DNA of 64,000 bases from Seiridium cupressi (taxonomy: Eukaryota; Ascomycota; Sordariomycetes; Amphisphaeriales; Sporocadaceae), in contig JARVKI010000092.1 of the NCBI GenBank assembly GCA_036674765.1, positions 1 to 64,000 on the forward strand, read 5' to 3'. Each line of letters begins with the position of its first letter. The stretch's first letter is position 1. The position numbers were made by a program, and so were the translations under genes. Below are positions 35,126 through 47,626 of this stretch, piece by piece. Below the pieces are notes generated by a model. That model saw nothing but the letters and a program-made list of their open reading frames with translations, was not told the origin of the DNA and did no database searches.

Positions 35126-37245
35126 TCATGGCCCTGCGAACAGTTGGCTAGGGGTAGGCCCTGTGTATCGATGGCCAGGATACTGGTTCTGTTCGGGCAG
35201 CTGTAAACGATGTTAGCTTTCTATGTAGATCCATGTCGTAATATGCAGCGTTCTACGAAAAACAACCATGGAAGGAACATACTGTAAGCCAGTTCTTGGC
35301 AACCCACTGGGTCGATTCTCCAGCATTCCCCGTCGCCTTGGACAGGAGGTCCGATCTTCGCTGCTCAAAGGCCATTTTCTGCATTGCCTCCCGCTGTTGC
35401 AGTGGATTGAGAGTGTATCCAGAAGTTGGAGGAGCGTTCCGTGCATTGAGTATCTTCTCGAAGTTCTGCGCGGAACCATACGGGGAGGCCATCAGACCAT
35501 CGCGGTGGATCATCATGGACGGGATCCTGATTTGCATCTAGGGAGTGGTCAGTACGCGAAAGGAGAGATGGCGCTGAAGAGTGCTTACCTTGGAGAGAAT
35601 ATGGGCATATTTCACACCGAGTTCATCTCCGATGTACTTGAGCCGTCCATGAACCCACGTTCTTTGGGTGTCGGTCGTGTAGTCTTGGCCGTGTACGCAT
35701 GCTAATGGCCAGGTCAGGAAATAGCCGGCCAGTCCCTTCAGAACGTTCTCCTCTCCGCAAGCGAATTGTCCAAGATTCTTTCTCTCCAAGAATTCCTGTC
35801 TCTTCAGATGCCATCCCAGATGATAGGGGACCGAAGCGATGATGTCGTTGATTGTCTCAACGCAGGTCCTCGCAGCGGTGGCATACTCCGGTGTTGTGCG
35901 GTAGTCGACGGGCGAGCACACCCAAGCAGCACACCGAACAACGAGCGAAGCATTGATTAGGCGCGATGTCCTACACAAGTTCCAGACACTCGCAATCCAG
36001 AAATCCGTGTAGAGGTCGACACGGCCTGGATAGACCTCGGCGTTTGCATAGTCTCCATTTACCACGTTCGTTTCCCAATGCACCGTCTTGAACTGCCAGT
36101 AGTCCGGTACGTTGTTCATCCATTGCACCGCCTCCTGGTCCATCATCTGTGCTCTCCGAATCATGTTCACCATAATCTCAATGTTCTCCGGTGTTCGCAC
36201 CATGCAGTTCATCAACCGGGTGACTTCGGCACGCAACTCGCCGGTCTTGATCATGATTTTCTGGCACTTGGCTGCACTCTCATCCTTGACGGCATCATTG
36301 ATCCACCACTCGACGCCCATAATTGGAGCTTTGCCTGAGGTTAGTGTGTGGATGATCTAGCGCTATTAGTTCTTGCTCGGAGTGCAAATTCGGCAGGACC
36401 TACCATTTGGGTCCGGACCGCGATGAAGAGCAGGAGCCCGGTACGCGTTCTAAGCTGTTTCCTCCCCCTTTGCTTCACCAGTTGAATCGCACCTTCAATG
36501 TGGGAACCCCAGGCCGACATTCCCAGCTGTTTGGCAGTCAAGTTCTCAAAGAGGCCCAGTAAAAGAACAGCAGCTAGTGTCGAGTCCGTCTTTTGTGCTT
36601 CGGGGTCTCTCAAGGCCGTGTTTGTGCCACTCAGAGCAAGCGCGTATTCGTTCAAGGCCTTGTCCGCGTATTGGTCTCTAGCCCCTGCGCAGTTGTTGAG
36701 CAGTGCCATTGAACATGCGTTGAAGGCACGTTGTAGATGGCTATTCGGTCCCTCAGCCTTCAACATAGGAAGGAGGAAATCCAGAAAGCCCCGAGTGCTT
36801 CCTTGTCGTGGCATCAATATGAAGTTGGCAATGAAGTGGCAGTCGGCGCGCGTCTCAGCCGGTACAGCCAAGGCGGGAGTCAAGGCCTGCTCCAACGGCG
36901 ACTTGAAAGCACCTCCCAACGATTCGATAGGGGAGATGAAGCCATTGGATTCATCGTCGCTCTCCGACTTGCCCAACTTCTGCAAGGCTTTCTTGTTCGC
37001 TTTTCGTGCTCTCCTCTCGGTAGCTTGAGTCTCATTCCGAAATACCAGATCGAATTCATCTTTGTATCCAGGACATTGCCTCCGGGATTTGGTGCACTGG
37101 TTACATGTGGGTTTTGTTTCATCACACTAATTGACGATATTAGCAATGGGAAACTGTTTATACTCAGTCAACAAGGAGGATTCACCTTGATACGACGAGT
37201 ACGGCACATCTGGCAGCCCCTCGAGGGCTTCCCGCAATACACCAT
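35126..37245 (-). CDS. Zn(II)2Cys6 transcription factor
   Basis: Five exons (37245-37186, 37126-36404, 36356-35589, 35537-35283, 35200-35126) give 626 residues. The zinc cluster is at the very N-terminus, with Cys at 11, 14, 21, 28, 31 and 38 (CQMC ... CDETKPTCNQC), followed by a basic linker (ERRARKANKKALQKLGK). Intron 1 falls exactly between Lys20 and Cys21, inside the zinc cluster. The long helical remainder is of the fungal-specific factor type (AAVLLLGLFENLT, then an HIEGAIQLVKQRGRKQ segment). Such proteins bind CGG-type sites and control metabolic or transport genes. The MFS transporter 3.3 kb away on the same strand is a possible target, by position only. Confidence 0.93.
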
Positions 37246-40200
37246 GCTGGCTGGAGTACGGCAGTGCCAGATGGGGAAAGACTATCCTGGCTGCAAGTCA
37301 AGAATAGATGCGACAGTTCCTTTGTCGTCCAAAACCACCCGGCAGTGGTTCGCAAAATCGTCAAGCCCGTCCGGCAGTCTTGCTATGTTAGAGGATAGAG
37401 TGGAAAACACAGTTATGTGTAGGGCGAGATCAAACGTGTCAGGTTATGGTGTAAGTGCTCGCTCCACCCGAAGATATGAAACGGTGGCAGTTGACGGGCG
37501 AAGAAGCCTTGCAAGAACCCCGTGAAGACGAGGCGTGATGTCGAATGATAGACGTTCCAAGGTACCGACCTGCCAAGAACTCTAGCATTACGTTGCCCTA
37601 TAACTGGCAACTCCAGACGATCCTAAGAAGGTTTCGTTGGCTCGAGATGTGACAGGCTCGTCCGAGACAGTAGCGCTGTACTACCCAGCCCACGGTAGTC
37701 CTGCCGGGTAACCGCACGGAGGTCGCGGCGACAGACACTCGATAGAGGCGGCGAAGCAGTCTCGAAGTTATGCGGCAGTGGCAATCGAGGGTGGCACAGA
37801 GTTCAATTGGCTGCGGCGCGCAATGGTTAGATACATAGGAACTCCAAAGTGACTGCCGGCAGGACGGTTGTTTGAGATGTGTTTGCCGTGGTGCGCAACG
37901 AGAGAAATGTGACTTCAGTCGGCTGTCAGGGATGTCTCCATCCAGGATAGACCTAGTCAATCGTGGAAAGGTGAGGCAGGAGGAGGAGGAACGGACGGGC
38001 GTGCAAGACTGAATTCCTCCTGAGCATGGGGATAGCATGAGTGTGATGGCACCGTGAACCGCCTTTCTATGTCGTGTTACCCCACGCTCTTGCAGCTCCT
38101 ATGCACTCTCCTTAATATCCAGAAGATGGGGGTTTCCTCTCTTTCCGTGTCGTCTGCAGAGGCCAGAATGGAAAGTGCCGCAGAATCGCCCTAGTATCCA
38201 CGACGCTACATCGAATGGACGTCAGGAGGTGTGGTGGAGACCGAGTTACAGCGCTATGACTATGGCTTGCAGGGTATATTGAGCGTCTTGCTACTGGCAT
38301 GTCACAGGGGGCCGACCGCCAGCCCGCCAGCGCCCCCTCACCTTTCACCGGGTCTGTCAGGGTGCCAGACCGGGGAATGGCCTGACTTGTGCCGGGGATG
38401 TGCAGCTGGGTTTCGATTTCGCATTTCGGTCATCTCGAATTCGCATTCAAGATCTCCATCATTGGTAACCCTTGCTCTCGATCGAGGAGAGCGTAGCCTG
38501 TCAGATGGCTTAACATGGCACCATTGTCCGCGATACACTCGATCATGCCGCGGCTTTGCATGCAGGGCCGATCAAATGGTCCAAGATCGCTGCTGGAGGA
38601 GCTTCAATCCAGGCACACTTTTCCAAAGGATCTAGTGTGAGACGGCTAAGCCCAGAAACCGGGGTTCTGAGTCGAGGTGTCGGCGATCGAGACGTCGCTA
38701 GGACATGCATGATACCAGTTAGTCAGCACCCAGCACCCTACTGGGCTGTTGTAAGGTTTGCGGTCCAAAGGTCTTCATCTCTAGTTCATGTACGCGGAGA
38801 TCTAGTGCAGTGTAGTTAGTTTGGCACGCGAGCGTAAGGCTACTACAGCAAGTCTCAGTCCAGCCGGGCAATAACGAATTGGTGACGGCTTGACTATAGT
38901 GCCGTGCTCGAAGTCGTGTTACTCCAATGTCCCTGGCTGAAATGCATTCTACATTGCATGACATACAGTATGACCAGTATATGCGCAAGACATTTCATTG
39001 ATTGGTTCGGCCAGGATATAAGTGAACCCCGAACCGAGACGGATTTTCCCTTATGCCAAGAGGCATTCGTTCCAGTACATGATGCAAAAGTTGAATCCCA
39101 TCACCAACTGCCCATCAGCCCCCATGTCTTGGGTGCCTCAGATTGGGCACTAGAGCGGCCCTGTCTCACAATAATACAATCGCACATGAGTCAGGATACC
39201 TGCAAGCTCGCGATACACTCCTGACTGCCCGACGACGATTTATGAAGTGCTCAAGATGGGCAACGATAGCAGAGGCTGTCTCATCAATGTTCGATACAGA
39301 GCCATGTTGCTCACGCGGGCGATATACTACATTGGGTGACTACAGGGTACTGTCACGGTACTGTCCCGCCCGATCGGAACCAGATGCGGAAAACCTTGAG
39401 AGTGAGATCTCGGTCTCCGGGGTCATAATCGGCATGGCGCGCCGAGCGTAAGGATCGTGAATAACCGATGCCTTACCGTCAGCAGGCCGTCTGCGACACA
39501 AGTGCTCATAAAAAGAAATCAGAGTGTGACTGTCGCGCGCGGAGGATTCGTCTTTCTTTTGCATGTCCCGATAAGGAGGCGCATTCGCATGGTCAGTGCA
39601 GACTTGGAGATTAGACCTCACCATAAGGTCTGAAGGTATCTGGATTATCATGGGACTGATCGCAGCCGCCGCGAGACAGGGTCGCCAAATCTTTCCATCC
39701 GAGTCGATCTGTTAGACTTCAGCCTGAAAGAATATCATGGTCCCATGGATCGTTCGACCCTTGGTCGTATTCAACCTGTTCTGGACCAGAAAGTGAGGCG
39801 GCTTTCTTCTTTTTTACATGGTGACAATGGCACTCGACGTGCAGACTGCAGCTTCTCGTGCGGGATCTTGTCGGATCGGTACCAATCACCGTCCACAGAA
39901 TTTTCACATCAGGACAGGGTGCCAAGTCAATCTATCTACATGCGACGACGTAAACGTCCGGGAACCGAGGCAAACCCCGAATTCGAGGCAAGAGTGATGA
40001 TCCGTCGACTTTCTTCTGCAGCTTATGCATACTCGACCGGGGTGCATGGAACCCACATGCCCCAGTCTGTCGGGTGAGACAAGAACCCACCTTGTCCCTG
40101 GATACCATTTGTATCACGATATTCACCACCCAAATGCGAAGGGATCTGCTGAGGCAACACGGGAAATATTCCATCACTCTGTTCACGCGTGGTGCTGTGT

Positions 40201-40572
40201 TCCGTCGATCTTTGCTTGTTGCGAAGATTTCTGGTAGACTACTGAGGCGTTAATAAGCTCTGATGAAAACCAGGACACATTAGTAGTTTTCATCATCGAT
40301 GGGTCACTGACTCATTGAATACGAGCATGCTTGCTTTTCTCTGGCTTATTGTACTTGTGTATTCGTGTACTGAAATGGCTGGGTGCAAGGGCAGAGAAAG
40401 ATAGAAATTTTGATTCCCGATTTCGGTGTGCAGAATGGAACGTGAGAAACCACGAGGAGGAATAGTCCGATTCAGGGCTCTATGTTACGATATGGCATAG
40501 TATGCCATTACCAAAGATTACTTTGGCATCTAGCTAAGCTCTTCTGGACCCAAAGTCTTTGCTATAAGCCCG
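37246..40572. other. Long intergenic region, nothing recognised
   Basis: About 3.3 kb between the regulator's start and the transporter's 3' end. Frames up to about 145 codons exist on both strands but overlap one another and show no family signature. Should include the regulator's promoter. Confidence 0.4.
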
Positions 40573-42555
40573 TCACACCGTCATGAAAGAGCGACCGTCA
40601 TCAAATGGAAAACGCGGGAGCACCCATACACCTGTATCCTTCTCCCCTTCATCAGCTACGCCTTCTATAGTGCTAACATGCCCCTCACATTCATGCACCG
40701 GATCATCAGATAGAGGCGCCACACGTAAACTCCCCATAGCAACCGCCATGACTCCAGCGACAACACATCCGAAAATCCAGACGGGTTTCAAGGAATACTC
40801 GAGGCTTTCCGTGATTTTCGTGTGGGCCCCTTCACCCAACCCAGAAGAAAAGTCACCGCCTGGGTCGAGCCCGTCCACAATGTCCAGAGGGTCCCTAAGC
40901 CCGAAAAGTTCCACGCTTGGCTTCAGGTGACAAGTCAATATGGTGCCTCCGATAGCGACACCAAGGGCCTGACCGGCTGATCTCATGAGAATGGTCATGG
41001 AGGTCGCATGGGCCTTGAACCTAGGATCGACCGCTGCTTGGATTGTGGGAATCAGACCTGCGAAGAGAATGCCCAGGCCAATCCCAGTGACAACGTTGAT
41101 TGCGACCGTCTCGGCGTCCGCTTGTATCCGTTTCAGGAGTTGCAGCAAGCCGAAACCCAGCGTCGTCATGGACCATCCCGCAATATTCGCCCATCGATAC
41201 TTCTTGTAACGCTTGATTACAAAGGCAGCCATCAGTAGGGTTGGCACAAAAGTCAGCGTTTCGGGGAGCACGTAGATAGCTACCCATATTGCGGGCAACT
41301 TTCTAACATACTTGTAGAAGAATGTTAGATACATTCTGTTCAATAATTAGTCTCTACCTCATCACTGCCACTTTCCTTGACCGTTTGAAAGCTATTAGGT
41401 CGTATGTCATTTGCCATAGGTCAGAATGAAACTTACAGAAGCATCCACAGAAGTGACCCTGACGCCAAGGCTCCCACGAAACCAGTTACCAATGTTCGGT
41501 TGCGAAATAGTTCTTTTCTGAACATGGGGTTGATACGCCAAAACCGCTGGTGGCAGATAAGCAGTGGTATAAATACAATGTAACCAACCAGCAACGATGT
41601 GATTATTGGCCATTCATGCCACTGAAAGAGGCTGCCACCGCAAGTCAACGGGAGGAAGCACAGTAAAATAGTTGGGATGGTCAACAAAATCCCAATCCAA
41701 TCGACCTTGCGTAAGGCTCTTATGACTCTGCCCCTAGGCCAGTTCGAGTTCAGTCCAAAACCTACTGCAATTAAAGACAGAATTGCTAGCCCAAATTCCA
41801 ACCATAGCGCGTATCTCTGTTTACAGGCGTTAGCATGTATATGGTCATTACTTGGCAAGGGACTTGCTGACCCAGCGATCGTTACCTTCATCGAGAATGA
41901 AGCCACCGATGACGGGGCCTATAATGCTGCCGACGGCCCAGAGCAGATTGAGGACTTGTTGCCATACAGTCCTCTTAGTGAGAGGAAACATATCGGCTAG
42001 TACCATGGACGGTATTGCTGTTGGTGCGGCACCTTGGACGAAGCCATTGTCAGTCAAATTGGTCCGCGGCATATCAAGGTGATCGATCATAGGCACTCAC
42101 CGCCGACGCCCTGTAAAGCGCGCGCCACGTAGAGTGGCGTCAAGCTGCGACAGTTCACGGCGATTATACTTCCAGCAATATATATTAGCAGGCCTGCCAT
42201 CAAGATCGACTTTCTGCCAAGAGCGTGCGACAATTCGGCCCAGACTGGTTGAAATGTGGCCGCTCCAAGTAGATATATCGTTGCGATGGCGAAACCAGCA
42301 TCCAAGTCTGCGCCGAACTGCTTCCTGATTTCCTGCGACCGAGTCAGGCTTGGGCCAAGTTCTCACAAGGAGTTACTGATCACGTACTGGACTGATGATA
42401 GCAGTCATCGTCGTCTCAATGGCTATCAAGAATGTACAGCTGGACAGACTGAAGACTGCAATCATCTTCTGTCTAGGCGGTAGACTCTCCAAAGGTTCAA
42501 CGACCGGAGCCTCATCGTTGATGATGTCTCGAGGCATCGTTAAGCTGTTGGTCAT
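40573..42555 (-). CDS. Major facilitator superfamily transporter (drug:H+ antiporter-like)
   Basis: Five exons (42555-42388, 42332-42101, 42032-41872, 41816-41437, 41335-40573) close to 567 residues. After a polar N-terminus (MTNSLTMPRDIINDEAPVVE) come successive membrane helices: CTFLIAIETTMTAIIS, IATIYLLGAATFQPVWAEL followed by SHALGRK (the motif A loop), LLIYIAGSIIAV, GSIIGPVIGGFIL (motif C-like), then the helices of the second half. The C-terminal tail is acidic and soluble. The protein fits the fungal multidrug/toxin-efflux MFS group at the plasma membrane; substrate unknown. Splicing at DRW|RYALW restores the usual WR-W stretch of the family. Divergent from the gene at 44171. Confidence 0.9.
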
Positions 42556-44170
42556 TGCGAAGAACAGTGTGGACGAAGATTGATCACCACGGAGGTATCG
42601 TAACTTTGAAGATGGAGAAGTTGCCGGCTGTCCTTCAAAGTGTATGCTTAAGGGGAAATGTTGCAAAAGGACACCTCCCAGCATCAAGAGGTCGAAGCCA
42701 GCTTCCCGGGTAGTCCTATGCTTTGTTCCAGCAATGACGCAACCTCCCCAAACTGCGCAGTCTCGCTCGATGAGACCGACTCATCAACCAGTGTCCTTTT
42801 CTCTGGATTTTGCTGACGCTATTTGGCTGATAAGTCTTGTACTTACCTTCCCCTCTTTCGGACGGCTTCGATATGGCACGACTCGATGATAGGTCCAGAT
42901 TTTATCTCCGACTGTTTCCGAATCTACAAGTAGCCCAAGGCCCTTGAAAGTGTTTGTTCAATCTCGAATTCAAAGTTCAACGCCGAACACCACGAGAGTA
43001 TGTATCCACAAGAACAGTGATACTTCGGTATTTTGTTAAGTGCATGTAGCTAAACGGAAGGTTGATTAAAGTATGTTGATACTGCATATATTAGCGGTTG
43101 GTAGGTGGTTGAATTATTTTGTGTCTGAACCAGAAACAAGATAGTTTGGTTCTTCATACTTGGGTCAGGGGAGCATCGGGGGTCCATGTGCTTACTTATG
43201 TTATGCCTGAACCCGGGACAGGAGAGTCCGGTCCATCAAGTGCTTGAGTCAGGGGAGTATCCTTTCCTATGTCTTCTTCTGTTCCGAACAGCTCCGCTGC
43301 CATCACCTTCCGGCTTAGTGGTAAAGACAAAACCCGGTACCAAAAGAAGTTTATTCAGCGATGCCAGCACTCTCAAGCATACCTGAGATACCGGTACAAG
43401 AGAGGGAGCACTGCGACTTCCGACAGGTCAGCGGTCAACGTAATAATTAACCTTTCCATTGCAAGGGCACCATAACCATCTACTTGCTGCTTAGGAGGTC
43501 CGCATGGAAAGATGCACTCTTCCCCATACATTCCGGCAAATTTTTAACGAATATCAATAATAAAAATCGAGGGGAAATCGTGAAAATCTTCAACTTCTTA
43601 TCTCTATCAATCATCTTATATCCAATAAGCTCGTATTTTTTGAAAACTTGTATTTACGCTGTGGTGTTAAATTATATCCTCCCGAAATCAGTACGGCTTG
43701 GAGAAGTATGCATCTTTCCGTGCGGACCTCCTACTGCACAATGGCCTCCCTGAAAGTTAGAGTTCTCCCATGTATTAGGTAGCCGCTAGTCTCATAGGAC
43801 ACCTGGATGATCATAAACTCTGGTGTTCCCAAGCACCAAGTTGAGGTTGGGGTATACCATGGCGAGCTAGCACGAACTATGGTGTAGACCCAAAATTCCG
43901 GAGAGAAAAGCCTCCTTCATCAGGACTCCTAGAACCAGCTTCCTAGCAGATCATTCAGTGTTTCATTGTACATTTCCAACCATGCTTTGGGGCGGAGTGA
44001 CTTCACCGGTACGGCAATCCTGAGGCAGGTTCCGTGGAAAGCGATAACATGCGGCGCTGGGGGCGGCATATCAGCCGGCCATCGCCTCGGTCAGAATACA
44101 AACAGTGCGTGGAACTGCCATTGAGGAGACATTGATCTCGACCTGCTGCTTTCCCATCAACATTCACACC
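42556..44170. promoter_or_regulatory. Divergent intergenic region (MFS / membrane protein)
   Basis: 1.6 kb between divergent start codons. A near-duplicated GTCAGGGGAG element occurs near 43163 and 43248. No gene is supported; a short Lys/Ile-rich frame near 43484-43753 is not convincing. Confidence 0.45.
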
Positions 44171-45976
44171 ATGGCCAACCTCAGTGAAATGAGTGCCTGG
44201 TCTGCGCCAGTCATCATCGGCAGTGTAACGTTATTCAACCTCGCGGCCAGGCTAGTCGAGAGAGCATATCCAATTCTATTCCCGACCGCATACAAAAGAC
44301 TCAGTGCAACTTCTTCGCCAGTCAAAATCCAATACATGTACTGTTATTTTGTCTCATACTTTGTCCTTTTCTTCATTCAAGCTCCAGCCTGCTACCTGGC
44401 TCTGAAGGGTTCATCAACCCCCAAAACTGAGAGCAGTCCCATTGGCCCAGGAGAGATTTGTATCGGCGGCAGGGCACTCATCTGGGCTGCTGAGTTGCCA
44501 TATCTCGGACATCATAATGCTCTATGGCTTCACCATTTCTTCGCCTTAGTTTCTCTGGTCTTGATGCTGTTCACCAACGCTCCGGGACGACAGTTCTATG
44601 TCGTTTATCTGTCACTCATTAACGAAGTGTTTGGCAAAGTCGCAGCCACCCTGAGTCTACACGGAATCGACAAGACAAGACCATCGATTGTTCGGGGGTT
44701 GCAGACTGCAGCTGTCGTTTCACTATGGACACTGCGAATCCCAGTAATCCTTTGGTTACTCTATGATGCGTGTTTCGCGACAGACGTTCCATCGCCGGTA
44801 CCGCTGGCGGCCAGTTGCTTTTACCTTGGCACGTATACGATCTATCTTGCCTGGAAGCAGGGCAAGCGTCTAGGTCTTTATGACATTACTGACACCAAGC
44901 CGGCATGTTTCCGCCTGGGAAGCATGAGCTGGACTCTGTTCGAGGTATGCTTCAAGGTCAGCCTCGCTCTTCTAATGATGTCCACATCGGCTCTTTACAG
45001 TTTCGGGAGCGCACAATCCCACCGACGTCAGCTGCCGACTACCCTTTGGCTAGGCTCGCTGATGGTGACTTACATCGGACTGAGAAGTGCTGCATGGGCA
45101 TCGAGATACCTTCATACAAGAAACATGCATGCTCTGAGTCGTCATCACTATTGGTATGAAGGAGGACTGTCGATTACATCCGTGCTGGCATGGGCCTTGG
45201 TCCATTACGGACCTGAAAGCGTCGATTCAACAAGTTTTCTGGGGGCCTTAGCGATGAGTACCCTACTGCTCGAAGCTGGTGTACACATTGGTTGCCGCTT
45301 TGACGAGGGTCCAGATCCGGATCGTGGCACTCAGAGTAACTCATCTCACTCCAACGTAACAGCTCATACATTATCTTCACTTGCTGCAACATGCACATAC
45401 GGCTTCCTCCTCGTACTTCTCTTCAGACATGACATGACGTTGGGTGAAGCCGGTGCTGTGGCAATGGCAACCAGAGGAATCATGAGACTTCTTCTTTACA
45501 CTTTCGAACACCAGAAGTCGGTCTACCTTCTGTTGCACCATACCACACTCTCATTCGTGGTTCTCGCTGCTCTCTGCGAGAGTGACGAGAATCATATTCC
45601 AACGGCCTTAATTCGAGCATACTCTTACTTAACCCCTGGCTTGTCCAGCGCGATGCTGGTAGTCAGCGTAAAGTACCTGGCTAGGGTGACAGTGTTCCGA
45701 CAGCTTACACGCTGGCTGTGCAATCTTAGACACCTCGCTATCCTTGGAAGTATAGCTATTACCATCGCCACTATATATCTGGCACCCACGGTCAAGACTG
45801 CTGGAGATGGACAATCTTCCACCAAGTTCAACGAGACCACTTACCTTATGATGGAGAATCCCACTGTTGAGAATTACGCTGCGCCTTTTCCACCGAGTGC
45901 AGCTATATTGACCGTCTTGGCCGGTGTTATTTTTACACCGTCTTCCTTCCTTACTCGAGTCCAGTCGAAAGTCTGA
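44171..45976 (+). CDS. Large multi-pass membrane protein with two HH-centred halves (TLC-like?)
   Basis: A single-exon 601-residue protein; ATG 44171 (MANLSEMSAW) is chosen because the frame extends upstream only to a GTG. About a dozen hydrophobic segments are visible. Residues ~55-235 hold YFVSYFVLFFIQAPACYLAL, then YLGHHNALWLHHFFALVSLV, INEVFGKVAATL and RIPVILWLLYDACF. Residues ~400-490 hold a similar pattern around VYLLLHHTTLSFVVLAALCE and TRGIMRLLLYTFEHQ. A His-His pair inside a membrane helix with a preceding aromatic loop recalls TLC (TRAM-LAG1-CLN8) lipid-handling proteins, so it may be a duplicated TLC-like protein. That is a weak, motif-only assignment. No signal peptide; function unknown. 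Confidence 0.75.
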   Translation: MANLSEMSAWSAPVIIGSVTLFNLAARLVERAYPILFPTAYKRLSATSSPVKIQYMYCYFVSYFVLFFIQAPACYLALKGSSTPKTESSPIGPGEICIGGRALIWAAELPYLGHHNALWLHHFFALVSLVLMLFTNAPGRQFYVVYLSLINEVFGKVAATLSLHGIDKTRPSIVRGLQTAAVVSLWTLRIPVILWLLYDACFATDVPSPVPLAASCFYLGTYTIYLAWKQGKRLGLYDITDTKPACFRLGSMSWTLFEVCFKVSLALLMMSTSALYSFGSAQSHRRQLPTTLWLGSLMVTYIGLRSAAWASRYLHTRNMHALSRHHYWYEGGLSITSVLAWALVHYGPESVDSTSFLGALAMSTLLLEAGVHIGCRFDEGPDPDRGTQSNSSHSNVTAHTLSSLAATCTYGFLLVLLFRHDMTLGEAGAVAMATRGIMRLLLYTFEHQKSVYLLLHHTTLSFVVLAALCESDENHIPTALIRAYSYLTPGLSSAMLVVSVKYLARVTVFRQLTRWLCNLRHLAILGSIAITIATIYLAPTVKTAGDGQSSTKFNETTYLMMENPTVENYAAPFPPSAAILTVLAGVIFTPSSFLTRVQSKV

Positions 45977-46267
45977 TGGAGGGAAATGTTATCAATAGGG
46001 GGCAGGCAACTTATCGCTATGTATCAAGATATAATGAGAGTTTTTAGATGTTCATTAGAATGACTTTTACAAAAATATAATCCTAGTACATAGGTGCCCT
46101 GGTACCGATTCCTTTGCTTTAAACACGATTTGATAGAGATGCCTCTAATATGGGATTGTGTTAACCCCTGTAAGAATGTACTGGAGGTGGTATACAAGGA
46201 AACATGCTCAATCCATTGGAATGTGCCGATCCTCATACTTGGTTGATGATGACCTTGTCTAATATAC

Positions 46268-47265
46268 CTACGTCGCACTCAAGAATTTCTGGATCCCCTC
46301 CCACACACCCTCAGGGCTCGGGGCCTCGGCACAGACATCTGGCTCGAAGTCGAAAGTCTTTTTCAAGAACCCTCTCGTCGTCGGCCCTATAGTGATAATA
46401 AATGTCTTCCTCCCCTCCGAACCCTTGCCCACGCGTCCCGACTCCGAGTCCAGCAAGCCAAGCCCCCTCAACATGCCATCGCAGCCAGTCGGACTGAACA
46501 CGACGACCCACCGCCTGCCTGCTACATCGGTCCTTTCCAGAACCTTTCCAAAATCCGACGGGAACGATTCCATGACGCCCGTGCCATAGACTACGGTCTC
46601 GTCGACTTGTATCCTCTTCTCAGACGGCAGGGACGGGTCCATCAGGACGTTGGGTATGATGTCGCGGCGCTTCTCGCCCACGAGAAACAGAAGCGGCGGC
46701 TTGGTCGGGCGGTCTGCATACCACTCTCCGTAGTGCTGCTGTATGAAAGGCGCCAATGCATCACCGTTGCCTGTGTGTTCGCCGAAGATCTGGAGTGGAG
46801 GGTTATGGGGTATGGCGCGGAGGGCTCGTGTCGTGGCGGGCCCGACTGTGTATATAGGTATATCTTGCAATTGTGGTAATTTTTCGACACCTGCAGGTAT
46901 AGCTTGCCATTAGACTGGGCTATACTATCATGGAAATATGGAAGTTCGGCATGAGACTGCATGAACAAAAGGTACATACCCTGCCCCTCCTCGACCAACT
47001 TGGCGAAACCCTCAACCGCTCTTTGCGATGTGAATATCAAGCCACCGTATGCCGCATCTTGCTTGTTACTTATACTCTTCTGAAACAAGAGTTCCCTGAA
47101 ACTGTTCATGCCATCTTCCAGGAATTGGTGCTGTAATACCGGCACGAAGATTGGTTCGAACTCGATTCCGTCCCGCGGGGTAGCGAACAGCTCCTCATAC
47201 GCATCGGTGGGGCCGGACTTGGTTTTCAGAAGCAAAATCGGCTCCCTCTGATGCGTGGTAGCCAT
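46268..47265 (-). CDS. HEM4: Uroporphyrinogen-III synthase
   Basis: Two exons (47265-46980, 46890-46268) close to 302 residues across an 89-bp intron. Family landmarks are ILLLKTKSGPTDAYEELFAT at the start, GLIFTSQRAVEGFAKL, IYTVGPATTRAL, LLFLVGEKRRDIIPNVL, VVYGTGVMESF, WVVVFSPTGCDGMLRGLGLL, and TFIITIGPTTRGFLKK near the end. The two alpha/beta lobes of the HemD fold are both complete. The enzyme closes hydroxymethylbilane into uroporphyrinogen III with inversion of ring D, the branch-point step of heme and siroheme synthesis, in the cytosol. It is divergent from ERV1 over only 361 bp. Confidence 0.93.
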
Positions 47266-47626
47266 AGTTCAATATCATAGCATCACAAGAGACCCAATAT
47301 GAAACCCATGAGTGTGAAGATAGCTGACGACTCTTCGGGCCCTCGGAGCTGGTCCCTTCGGTACCTGCAGTGCCAAGCCTGGAGATCGCCGAGCTTTTAT
47401 CGATAAAAGCTTTCCTCTTCCCTGTGACGTGTGTCCCGAACCCGCTAAAAAAGAATGTCGCCGCGGGACGAGCCGGCGCAAGTGGAATGACTTCGATGAC
47501 AAATCCCCTGATTCGAACTTCAAGCCGTCCTCGCTGCGGCCACGCTCGGTTTCCTGATTGCTCTTTTTGCTTTACGAACCCATTGGTCAATACACAAGCA
47601 ACCAAACACTCTTTCAGTCCCTAGCC
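47266..47626. promoter_or_regulatory. Short bidirectional promoter (HEM4 / ERV1)
   Basis: 361 bp separate the two divergent start codons, the tightest divergent pair in the window. It contains the palindromic ATCGATAAAAGC/GCTTTTATCGAT-like area near 47397-47410 but no clear TATA for either gene. Shared regulation is likely from spacing alone. Confidence 0.55.

Noticed and set aside
36498..37525. Plus-strand ORFs of 176 and 262 codons over the Zn2Cys6 gene
   Set aside because: The minus strand carries the complete zinc cluster and all splice sites close; the plus-strand products look random.
39340..40077. Overlapping ~100-codon frames in the 37-40 kb gap
   Set aside because: No family signature, no splice support and conflicting frames on both strands.
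44105..44170. Upstream extension of the 601-aa membrane protein
   Set aside because: The extension begins with GTG; the first ATG is at 44171, with a normal context.
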